The notes beneath the pieces were generated by a model, which was not told the DNA's origin, did not search any database, and saw only the letters and a list, made by a program, of their open reading frames with translations. Position numbers and translations under genes: made by a program. This document shows, piece by piece, positions 1 through 6,921 of a DNA stretch of 14,342 bases; position 1 is the first letter of the stretch; each line of letters opens with the position of its first letter. Origin of the DNA: an uncultured Prevotellaceae bacterium (lineage in GTDB: Bacteria > Bacteroidota > Bacteroidia > Bacteroidales > Bacteroidaceae); NCBI GenBank assembly GCA_945827465.1, contig CALZOH010000066.1, positions 1-14,342 of the forward strand, read 5' to 3'.

Positions 1-75
1 TCGATACAGTTTGTGGGTGAAAAATACCCCCCCCATTAACCATATTTAACTGAGCGTGAAGGTCTGGAGACGTAT

Positions 76-645
76 TTATTGTTCGATTTTCTCCAAGATG
101 ATTCGGATAGGACTCTCCGTTCTTTTGCCATTGAGGTATAAGAAATCGTTATGCTGGTAGAACGGTCCTTCCAGTCCGTCTTTGTCCATGGCTTCTATCC
201 AATATTTGGTCACCACGGTGAGGGTATCGTATCGTTCGTTTCCCCATTGCAGCAGAATAACTAATGATAGGGAGTCCCTATCCTCTGCAGACATGAAACG
301 GACACATGCCTTCAGTTTGTCTTTTTCTGGTATGACGGAAAGAACACTATAGGCATAAATTCTCTGTTGAATGCCATCTCCGAATGGTGGAACGTAATTG
401 TTCGGACTCCATTGTTCTTGGCCGGAATATTTGTATGCAACCTTCACTATATATGGGTTGACATAATTGCTGTCGTTCATTACAGCATTTCCTTGGGAGT
501 CTACCAGGCAGATATCAAACGTAGTGATCAAATTGGGAGCTTGATCAATCAACATAACTCCTTCTTCGTGATTGTCATCATCAGAACTGCAGGAGAAGCA
601 GAGCATGCCGGTGAATAGTGTGAAAATCAATAATAGCTTTTTCAT
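76..645 (-). CDS. Predicted surface/outer-membrane lipoprotein, function unknown
   Basis: A 189-residue protein that I do not recognise by family. Residues 1-18 form a lipoprotein signal peptide (MKKLLLIFTL, then FTGMLCFS) ending at a probable acylated Cys19. That Cys is followed by SSDDDNHEE, an acidic stretch which in Bacteroidetes often marks lipoproteins exported to the outer face of the outer membrane. The mature part is about 170 residues, rich in aromatic and beta-type segments, with no catalytic motif I can identify. It stands alone: a gene-poor stretch lies upstream and the window edge is 75 bases downstream. A promoter-like pair (TTTG, 20 bases, TATCTTCG) lies about 50 bases upstream of the start codon and is formed partly by a long hairpin element. 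The ORF and signal peptide are seen directly; surface location is inferred. Confidence 0.85.
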   Translation of the reverse strand: MKKLLLIFTLFTGMLCFSCSSDDDNHEEGVMLIDQAPNLITTFDICLVDSQGNAVMNDSNYVNPYIVKVAYKYSGQEQWSPNNYVPPFGDGIQQRIYAYSVLSVIPEKDKLKACVRFMSAEDRDSLSLVILLQWGNERYDTLTVVTKYWIEAMDKDGLEGPFYQHNDFLYLNGKRTESPIRIILEKIEQ

Positions 646-697
646 GAGATATGTATTGAAGTTAATGTATCTTCGTTATGTAGATTTTTGTTGCGTG

Positions 698-729
698 CGA
701 AGATAGATGATTCGTTTTAAAAGAACAAA
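698..729 (-). promoter_or_regulatory. Bacteroides-type promoter for the 76-645 lipoprotein gene
   Basis: On the minus strand TTTG (729-726) is followed after exactly 20 bases by TATCTTCG (705-698). This matches the Bacteroides primary-sigma pattern (-33 TTTG, -7 TAnnTTTG) with one mismatch in the -7 box. The start codon is at 645, so the leader would be roughly 45 bases. The TTTG is the outermost four bases of the left arm of the 726-930 hairpin element, so that element supplies part of the promoter. Assignment is by pattern only. Confidence 0.5.
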
Positions 730-930
730 TTATTTTGTCTACAAAATTCTACAAAGTTCTACGCGAATTCTACAAAATTCTACAAAATGAACGTGGCGGA
801 TTAATCGCGTGATAAATAACTATATAGTCTCCTGCCTTGGGCCGATGTGTGGAAGAGTTTTGTAGAATCTGTGTAGAATTTTGTAGAATTCGCGTAGAAC
901 TTTGTAGAATTTTGTAGACAAAATAATTTG
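726..930. repeat. 205-bp long inverted-repeat (hairpin/MITE-like) element
   Basis: The arms at 726-784 and 872-930 are perfect reverse complements over 59 bp and are separated by an 87-bp spacer. Each arm is built from repeats of about 10 bp (CTACAAAATT, CTACAAAGTT, CTACGCGAATT, CTACAAAATT). The inner side of the right arm carries one further degenerate copy (858-869). The outer ends read CAAATTATTTTG. There is no coding potential and I see no clear target-site duplication. It could be a non-autonomous mobile element, a very strong RNA hairpin, or an invertible segment. The inverted repeat is seen directly; the role is unknown. Confidence 0.9.
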
Positions 931-987
931 GTGGTTACAGAAATTTTATTAAAGAAGATTTATGTTCTCCGCATGTTGCCGATAAAT

Positions 988-1132
988 GTAGGGGCGTATC
1001 GCATACGCCCTCCATATGGGCGATGATGCACGTCCGGAGAGGAAAACGATTTCCACATACACTTCTTTTACTCCGCGACAGGCTTTAGCGATGTGTTCGC
1101 CTATGTGAAGGGCGTATGCGATACGTCCCTAC
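988..1132. repeat. REP-like inverted-repeat pair, copy 1
   Basis: Two 23-bp arms (988-1010 and 1110-1132) are reverse complements of each other with one mismatch (T at 1126). Each arm contains its own small hairpin: GGGCGTA, a 5-base loop TCGCA, then TACGCCC. A second copy of the whole arrangement lies at 9273-9393. Sequence just inside the arms (TGGGCGA and TCGCCTATGTGAAG) partly extends the pairing, and the flank CTACG(G/A)TTTTCCT is shared with copy 2. The form resembles REP/BIME intergenic elements or a small MITE. No transposase is present in the window. Confidence 0.85.
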
Positions 1133-1213
1133 GGTTTTCCTGCGGAAAACGGGCTTGTGCGGGTGTTGAGTTTATATCAATAGACTTATTTTTCAGTTTC
1201 ACCACTCCGGTTC

Positions 1214-1300
1214 TTCTCCAGGTTGGAGTATGCCTTTGCTATGACCGCATGACCTTTACTCCAGGTTGGAGTGAGGCATATACCGTTCTGAACATGTTTT
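1214..1300. repeat. Two-unit 43-bp-spaced direct repeat carrying a CTCCAGGTTGGAG mini-hairpin
   Basis: CTCCAGGTTGGAGT occurs at 1216-1229 and again at 1259-1272, a spacing of 43 bp; each copy folds as CTCCA, GGT, TGGAG. A more degenerate third unit may begin near 1302, since ATGCCTTTGC recurs at 1230-1239 and 1319-1328. The tract lies about 80 bp to the right of REP-like copy 1. The open frames crossing it in either direction have no recognisable protein features, so I treat the region as non-coding. Confidence 0.6.
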
Positions 1301-1395
1301 ATTCGCCACATCAGTGCGAATGCCTTTGCGCCTCCTTTGGTTTGGGGGATGTGCACCTTGCTTGGTAAAGGTATATACATTCAATGTTCTTAAGA

Positions 1396-1433
1396 AAGTA
1401 GGAGAAGCCTGCTGTTGCGTGCTTCTCCTACTT
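1396..1433 (-). terminator. Probable terminator after the GH36 gene
   Basis: A perfect 13-bp stem (1396-1408 with 1421-1433, AAGTAGGAGAAGC and its complement) encloses a 12-base loop, 21 bp beyond the stop codon of the alpha-galactosidase gene. Reading on the minus strand the stem is followed by a weak T-rich run (TTCTTAAG) rather than a strong U tract. Position and perfect pairing support it as the end of the rpoN-to-GH36 gene run. Confidence 0.7.
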
Positions 1434-1454
1434 ATGACGGTATGGGGGATGGGC

Positions 1455-3641
1455 CTATTGGGCTATCAGTTCAATGGCCATACTTGATTCCGGTCGGTTG
1501 AGGGTTTGTCCGAGACCGAGTCCCATATACTTCAGAATTTTTCCGCTTACGGTTTTTCCGTTCAGGTTGTTGGGCTTGTCGGCTTCCCAAGGAGTGAGGT
1601 CCTTGATCAAGTATTTCTTGTTTTCATCAACCCCGGTGAGCAGCAGGGGTTCGATTTTCTGACTATGGAGGTATTCCATGCGATAGGCAAATACTACGAT
1701 CTTACTCTTGTCGGCATTGGCATACATGAGGGCTGTGATGGGTTTTCTTTCGTAGGGCGAAACCAGGCGGTAGAGGTCGCCTTCCTGTACGATGGGGCGA
1801 ATCTCCTTGTAGGCTGCAATGGAGCGTTTGGAGAATTCTTTTTCTTCCGGTTTCATATCTTTGGGTTGGAGTTCCATACCTAATCGTCCGGTCATGGCTA
1901 CGTCAAAGCGGAACTTGAGCGGGAGGGTGCGATGGGTCTGGTGATTGGGGCTGGCGCTGACATGCGATGCCATGGCCTTGGCCGGGAAGAAGTGGGTGTC
2001 GCCCCATTGGATGAAGAGTCGCTGCATGGCATCCGTGTTGTCGCTTGTCCAGAATTCGTCGAAGTAGGGCAAGAAACCGTAGCTTACGCGTCCTCCTCCA
2101 CCGGCGCACAACTGAATGACTACGTCTTTATATTTGTCGCGAATGCGCTTGAGTACTTTTTGTATTCCCATCTGATAGCGAACATTCAGCTCCTGCTGGC
2201 GGTTGGCGGGCAAGTAGAGCGAATTGTAGTTCATGATTTCGGCATTGTTGTCCCACTTGATGTAGGCTATTTCGGGATGCTTGGTCAGCAGGTTATCGGT
2301 GATGCTGAACACGTAGTCCTGTACCTTGGGGTTGGTGAGGTCGAGCACTACCTGTGTGCCGCCGCGTCCTTGGGTGAGCGGACGGTTTTTGTGTTGCAGA
2401 ATCCATTCCGGATGGTTTTCGAAGAGTTCGCTCTTGGTGTTGGACATTTCGGGTTCAATCCAGATACCGAACTTTACGCCATGTTTTTTGGCCGAGGCTA
2501 CTAAGCCTTCGATACCTTCCGGCAGTTTCTTCTTGTTGACCACCCAGTCGCCCAGACTCGACTTGTCGGTGTCGCGCGGATATTTGTCGCCAAACCATCC
2601 GTCGTCCATCACGAAGAGTTCGCCTCCCAATGCCGAAATGTCGGCCATCATCTGGTCCATGACGGGCTGGTTGACGTTCATGTAAACGCCTTCCCAACTG
2701 TTGAGCAGGATGTCGCGCAGTTTGTCGCCGTGCATCAAACCATATTTCAAGGCCCAACGATGGAAGGCACGACTTACACCGCCTTTTCCTTCGGTGCTGT
2801 AAGCCATGATGAGTTCGGGGGTAGTAAATACATCCTTTGATTCGAGCGTGTAAGTGGCGGCGTCGTCGTTGATGCCGGCCAGTAGGGTGAGTGCATTGTC
2901 GCGGGCATTGAGTATCAGTTTGTGGTTGCCGGTCCATCTCAGGCTGGCACCGAATACACGGCCGGTTGATTCCTGAGGTACACCATCGAAGGTTACCATG
3001 ATGGACGAACTGACTCCGCGTCCGATGCAAGTCTGCTCTTTGTTGGAAAGCACAATCTGACCATTGTTCACCGGTTGTTCATAGAGTCCGCCTTCGTTGG
3101 CCCAATATCCCTCCAAATGGCTGGAGTAGTTGTTGCCTCGTTGCAGGGGGACGCAAGCTGAATAATAGCGAAGCAATGAAATGGCTTTCTTGTCCTGATT
3201 TTCCAGATCAACCCAAGTGGAGAACACATCCGTGCCGTTGTAAACTTTGAAGTATTGCTTCATGACGAAGGGGTACACCTTATCTTTAAAAGTGATGACC
3301 AGCAGTTGTCCGTTATCGTCGGTGGTTTGCTGTATGTCGGTCACGGTGAGGTCCAGCGAAAGGTTGCCGTCGGCCATTTGGGTGACAATGGCTTTTTCGC
3401 TCAGGCTGTGAAGGCCGAATGTGGGGTAAGTAGCTTGGTTGGTTCCAATGCGGGCACCATCAATGCCTCCGATTTCACTTTTCTCAATTCGCGGACCAAA
3501 ATACTTGTAATTGGCGTTGCCGTCCTTATTGGCTGAAATGACCAAAGAAGTATTGTTTGATGACAATACATAATTCTCAGCCGCTACACCTGTGAAGGTC
3601 AACAGGAGGGATAGGGCAAATAACAGGACTTTTTTTCTCAT
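1455..3641 (-). CDS. Secreted GH36 alpha-galactosidase
   Basis: A 728-residue glycoside hydrolase family 36 enzyme, expected to release terminal alpha-linked galactose from raffinose-type oligosaccharides or galactomannan side chains by a retaining mechanism. The signal peptide is residues 1-21 (ending GVAA, ENY), so it acts outside the cytoplasm, probably in the periplasm. An N-terminal beta-sandwich (about 25-290) precedes a TIM barrel (about 310-620) and a C-terminal beta domain. Visible motifs are MDDGWFG (345-351), GIWIEPEMSN (392-401), YIKWD with predicted nucleophile Asp464, CAGGGGR (512-518) and WTSDNTDA with predicted acid/base Asp534. The 70-residue spacing of the two Asp is that expected for the family. 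After the nucleophile it reads KWDNNAE rather than the usual KWDMNR, so substrate preference could differ (an alpha-N-acetylgalactosaminidase is a less likely alternative). It follows ispG by 31 bp and is last in the gene run. Confidence 0.93.
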   Translation of the reverse strand: MRKKVLLFALSLLLTFTGVAAENYVLSSNNTSLVISANKDGNANYKYFGPRIEKSEIGGIDGARIGTNQATYPTFGLHSLSEKAIVTQMADGNLSLDLTVTDIQQTTDDNGQLLVITFKDKVYPFVMKQYFKVYNGTDVFSTWVDLENQDKKAISLLRYYSACVPLQRGNNYSSHLEGYWANEGGLYEQPVNNGQIVLSNKEQTCIGRGVSSSIMVTFDGVPQESTGRVFGASLRWTGNHKLILNARDNALTLLAGINDDAATYTLESKDVFTTPELIMAYSTEGKGGVSRAFHRWALKYGLMHGDKLRDILLNSWEGVYMNVNQPVMDQMMADISALGGELFVMDDGWFGDKYPRDTDKSSLGDWVVNKKKLPEGIEGLVASAKKHGVKFGIWIEPEMSNTKSELFENHPEWILQHKNRPLTQGRGGTQVVLDLTNPKVQDYVFSITDNLLTKHPEIAYIKWDNNAEIMNYNSLYLPANRQQELNVRYQMGIQKVLKRIRDKYKDVVIQLCAGGGGRVSYGFLPYFDEFWTSDNTDAMQRLFIQWGDTHFFPAKAMASHVSASPNHQTHRTLPLKFRFDVAMTGRLGMELQPKDMKPEEKEFSKRSIAAYKEIRPIVQEGDLYRLVSPYERKPITALMYANADKSKIVVFAYRMEYLHSQKIEPLLLTGVDENKKYLIKDLTPWEADKPNNLNGKTVSGKILKYMGLGLGQTLNRPESSMAIELIAQ

Positions 3642-3672
3642 GAAGTATAATTTAATAAAATGAATATATCGA

Positions 3673-5550
3673 CTAAAGTTTACCGTCTCGTTTGAGCAAG
3701 TCGAGCAAACGGTCGACGGCTTCTTCTTCCGGAATGTTCTTTTCTACGCATTCTTTGCCACGATAGAGACTGATTCTTCCCCGTGCGGCTCCTACGTAAC
3801 CATAATCGGCATCGGCCATTTCGCCCGGACCGTTGACGATGCAGCCCATGACGGCTATTTTGAGAGCGTCGAGTCCGCGAGTGGCCGCTTTGATGCGTTC
3901 CAAGGTTTCTTCCAGATTATAGAGTGTGCGTCCGCAACCCGGGCACGAAATATATTCGGTAAAGCTCTTTCGCAGTCCGGCCGATTGCAGAATGCTGAAG
4001 GCCGTGCGCTCAATGTCGGCCTGCGGTATGGGTGTTTCGCCCCTTTCCGGCTGGTTGCTGAGGTAGATGCCGTTGCAGAGTCGGTCGAAGAGTACGGCGC
4101 TCGTGTCGGCGGCACTTTCGATTTGGAAGTCCTCCATTTCGCGGGTTGAGTGATTGTAAGCCGAGAAGAGCACGACCGGATTGGTGAGACCTTTGTTGGT
4201 CATGCGATGAATGAGGGAACGAAACTCACCGATGCAGTTCCTCATTACGCTTTGGGCAATGACGACCACTTCAGGATGGTTGTGCAGGCATTCAATCGTA
4301 TTGTTGTCGAGGGCAGAGCAGGGGAGGAACAAGAATTTTAGGTCTGACTGATAGGCACTGATTTGCGACAGCATTCTGAAAGAGAAACACGGATAGGTGC
4401 CGGGCTCTTGCCTCCAGGCTGCAGCGTCAACAATGTATCCGCATTTCGATGACCGCTTGCGTCGAGGCACACGGTCGCCACAGTAGATATAGTCGGCAGT
4501 CAGGCCATCTTCATCGGCTGGGCGGTCGGTATATTCTGAAATGACAATGGCCACCTGATTGCCGCCGATGTTTTTAACGGGGTGGGTGACCCTTTGCTGC
4601 GGGTTGAGATAATTGAATTGAGCGGAAGTGCGGCCTCCGATGGGTCTTTCGCCGCTGCGCAGCGTGATGTAGTCGCGTAGTTTGCGTGCAACGGGAATCT
4701 CGTTCTCAGGTGCTTCGCTCAGCGAAACGCGTATGGTGTCGCCAATGCCGTCTGACAGCAGTGCGCCAATGCCCACAGCACTCTTGATGCGTCCGTCTTC
4801 GCCGTTGCCGGCTTCGGTGACACCCAAATGCAGTGGGAAGCGCATTCCTTCTTTCGACATCGTGTCAACCAGCAATCTGACGGAGCGCACCATGATGCCC
4901 GTATCACTGGCCTTGATGGAGATGACAACCTGACGGAAGTTTTGTTTCTTGCAGATACGGAGAAACTCCATGCAACTTTCCACAATGCCTTCGGGGGTAT
5001 CGCCGTAGCGACTCATAATGCGGTCGGAGAGCGAACCGTGGTTGACACCGATGCGGATGGCCGTGTGGTGTTGTTTGCAGATTTGCAAAAAGGGCACAAG
5101 CCGGTCTTCAATCTTCTTGAGTTCGGCCTGATATTCTTCGTCGGTATATTCCAGGTGCTTGAAGGTGCGCGCTGCGTCCACGTAGTTGCCGGGATTGATG
5201 CGCACTTTCTCTACAATTTTTGCTGCAACGTCGGCCACATTGGGATTAAAGTGAATGTCGGCCACCAAGGGCACGTAACAATTGCACTCATGTAGTTGGG
5301 TGCGTATGTCCTTTAGGTTTTCAGCTTCGCGTGTTCCTTGTGCAGTTAGTCTTACATATTGTCCACCGGCTCTGACAATGCGCAGGCATTGCTCCACCGA
5401 TGCTTGCGTATCGGTAGTAGGCGTGGTGGTCATGCTTTGCAGGCGAATCGGATAACTGCCTCCCATAGGTGTTTTGCCTATCTGTACAATGGTGGAGGCG
5501 CGCCTACGGTAGTTGAAATAATAGAAGTCTTTTATTTTCTCATCGAACAT
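3673..5550 (-). CDS. ispG: 4-hydroxy-3-methylbut-2-enyl diphosphate synthase (IspG/GcpE), long three-domain form
   Basis: The penultimate enzyme of the MEP isoprenoid pathway, a cytoplasmic [4Fe-4S] enzyme converting MEcPP to HMBPP. At 625 residues it is the long form known from Bacteroidetes, Chlamydiae and plants. It has an N-terminal TIM barrel (about 10-290, including GVTEAGNGEDGR and KSAVGIGALLSDGIGDTIRVSL), an inserted central domain (about 300-530), and a C-terminal cluster domain. Cluster ligands are visible: CPGC (Cys536, Cys539), Cys570 in MGCIVNGPGE, and Glu577 in the same motif. It lies 15 bp after purE and 31 bp before the GH36 gene, so co-transcription is likely. The start MFDEKIKDFYYFNYRR suits the family. 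Nothing appears broken. Confidence 0.97.
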   Translation of the reverse strand: MFDEKIKDFYYFNYRRRASTIVQIGKTPMGGSYPIRLQSMTTTPTTDTQASVEQCLRIVRAGGQYVRLTAQGTREAENLKDIRTQLHECNCYVPLVADIHFNPNVADVAAKIVEKVRINPGNYVDAARTFKHLEYTDEEYQAELKKIEDRLVPFLQICKQHHTAIRIGVNHGSLSDRIMSRYGDTPEGIVESCMEFLRICKKQNFRQVVISIKASDTGIMVRSVRLLVDTMSKEGMRFPLHLGVTEAGNGEDGRIKSAVGIGALLSDGIGDTIRVSLSEAPENEIPVARKLRDYITLRSGERPIGGRTSAQFNYLNPQQRVTHPVKNIGGNQVAIVISEYTDRPADEDGLTADYIYCGDRVPRRKRSSKCGYIVDAAAWRQEPGTYPCFSFRMLSQISAYQSDLKFLFLPCSALDNNTIECLHNHPEVVVIAQSVMRNCIGEFRSLIHRMTNKGLTNPVVLFSAYNHSTREMEDFQIESAADTSAVLFDRLCNGIYLSNQPERGETPIPQADIERTAFSILQSAGLRKSFTEYISCPGCGRTLYNLEETLERIKAATRGLDALKIAVMGCIVNGPGEMADADYGYVGAARGRISLYRGKECVEKNIPEEEAVDRLLDLLKRDGKL

Positions 5551-5565
5551 GTGACAGCAATCTCA

Positions 5566-6072
5566 TCAGTTCGTCTTGAACTTGTATTTTACTTCAGCTA
5601 AGTCCTGGTTGGCTTTTACTATCTTTTGCTTCAGGTTGCTTTTGTAGTCTTCAAGTCGTGTTGCCAGTTGTGCATCTGAAAGAGCAAGCATTTCAACAGC
5701 CAGGATGGCTGCATTCAAAGCGCCGTTAACGCCCATGGTGGCTACCGGAATGCCGGGAGGCATCTGAACAATGGAGAGAAGGGCGTCCAGTCCGTCAAGC
5801 ATACCCTTGATGGGAATGCCGATAACGGGCAGTGTGGTGTTGGCGGCTATTACGCCCGGCAATGCTGCTGCCATGCCTGCACCTGCCAGAATCACTTTCA
5901 CACCGCGACCTTTGGCTTCGCGAGCGAAACTCTCCACTTCGGCAGGGGTGCGGTGAGCCGAGAGGGCATTCATTTCAAACGGTATCTCCATGCTGTCAAG
6001 AAAGGCAGCAGCTTTTTCCATAACGGGCAGATCGCTGGTGCTACCCATGATGATGCTAACTATTGGTGTCAT
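5566..6072 (-). CDS. purE: N5-carboxyaminoimidazole ribonucleotide mutase (PurE)
   Basis: A 168-residue PurE, the de novo purine enzyme that converts N5-CAIR to CAIR in the cytoplasm. Class I features are visible: GSTSD (10-14), SAHRTP with the expected catalytic His40, the glycine-rich AGAGMAAALPG loop, and the LLSIVQMPPGIPVAT segment. The His usually found in AAHLPG of class I enzymes is Ala here. The loop does not look like the AGRSN loop of class II (AIR carboxylase) enzymes, so a mutase is favoured. The C-terminal tail (about 140-168) is a Lys-rich helix. It lies 55 bp after the GH16 gene and 15 bp before ispG. Confidence 0.96.
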   Translation of the reverse strand: MTPIVSIIMGSTSDLPVMEKAAAFLDSMEIPFEMNALSAHRTPAEVESFAREAKGRGVKVILAGAGMAAALPGVIAANTTLPVIGIPIKGMLDGLDALLSIVQMPPGIPVATMGVNGALNAAILAVEMLALSDAQLATRLEDYKSNLKQKIVKANQDLAEVKYKFKTN

Positions 6073-6127
6073 AAGATCTATAGAGTCTACTTTATATTGC
6101 TAATTAATGAACGTAAAAAGAAGGAAT

Positions 6128-6919
6128 TTATTTCTTTTTGTAGAATTTTACATAATCAATTTGGTAACGGTAGGGTAAGTCTTTCGGATTGACTCCTCCC
6201 ACCCATTTGCCGCCCAATTGCATATCGATAAGGAGGTACATGGGGCGGTCGAAGGGATATTGTTGCTCTCCATATTCCGGCATGCGACGGTAGGTTCCGG
6301 TGTATTGGTCATTGATGAAGAAACAAAGACTGTCGGCATAGAGTTCCACGCCATAAACATTGTAATCATCTTTTTTGATGGGGCCTGTGAATCCCGACCG
6401 GGGTTTGTTCTTTACCGTTTTGTCGTATAACGTGAAGGGTGAATGAACGGTTTGATAGGCTATTTCGTCACCGTTGAGTCGTTCCATAATGTCAATTTCT
6501 CCTCCGTTGGGCCAAGCGTCGTATTGAGGCAGCAGCCAGGCGGCCGGCCAGGCTCCTGTGGCGTTGTCCATTTTGATGCGTATTTCAATCCTGCCTCGGC
6601 TGAACAGTTTTCGGTGACTGGTGGTGATGCCTCCGGTTAGGTAACGGGCCGTGTCGGATGGCAGAAAGTCGTTGACGCGTCCCCACAGTGTGAGGATGCC
6701 TCCTTTCTGACTGAAGAGTCGGTCGTCTTTCGACATATAGTTACCCCAATCGGCCTTGTTGCGCTCAATGCGTGACCAGTAGGGTGAGAGTTTCTTTCCT
6801 TTAAATTGTTCTTCCCATACGAGTTCCCATTCACCGTGGGCCGTGCGGATGGTTTTGGCCGAAGTGCAGAGCGAGAGGCTGGCAAGCACGAGGAGGCAAA
6901 GGATGGTTGTAGCTTTCAT
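6128..6919 (-). CDS. Secreted GH16 beta-glucanase/laminarinase-like glycoside hydrolase
   Basis: A 263-residue family 16 hydrolase, expected to cut beta-glucans or another beta-linked polysaccharide by a retaining mechanism. The catalytic motif is clear: GEIDIMERLNG at about 140-150, with Glu141 (nucleophile), Asp143 and Glu146 (acid/base). Other family signals are GGITTSHRKLFSRGRIEIR (96-114), GAWPAAWLLP (122-131) and the C-terminal YQIDYVKFYKKK. I chose the start at 6919 (MKATTILCLL) because it begins a normal signal peptide (about 1-21, ending TSA). The same frame is open further upstream, to an ATG at 7063, but that would add a 48-residue non-signal extension inside the neighbouring gene. 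It starts 2 bp after the PAP2-like gene, so translational coupling is likely. The exact substrate cannot be assigned from sequence. Confidence 0.92.
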   Translation of the reverse strand: MKATTILCLLVLASLSLCTSAKTIRTAHGEWELVWEEQFKGKKLSPYWSRIERNKADWGNYMSKDDRLFSQKGGILTLWGRVNDFLPSDTARYLTGGITTSHRKLFSRGRIEIRIKMDNATGAWPAAWLLPQYDAWPNGGEIDIMERLNGDEIAYQTVHSPFTLYDKTVKNKPRSGFTGPIKKDDYNVYGVELYADSLCFFINDQYTGTYRRMPEYGEQQYPFDRPMYLLIDMQLGGKWVGGVNPKDLPYRYQIDYVKFYKKK

Positions 6920-6921
6920 GA

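Noticed and set aside
1186..1380. Minus-strand 64-codon frame downstream of the GH36 gene
   Set aside because: It spans the CTCCAGGTTGGAG repeats and lacks a domain or ribosome-binding context; best read as repeat translation.
1932..2504. Long plus-strand open frame (190 codons) inside the GH36 gene
   Set aside because: It lies entirely antisense to a gene with clear catalytic motifs and has no recognisable domain or signal.
4828..5295. Plus-strand open frame of 155 codons inside ispG
   Set aside because: Antisense to conserved TIM-barrel sequence of IspG; no independent protein features.
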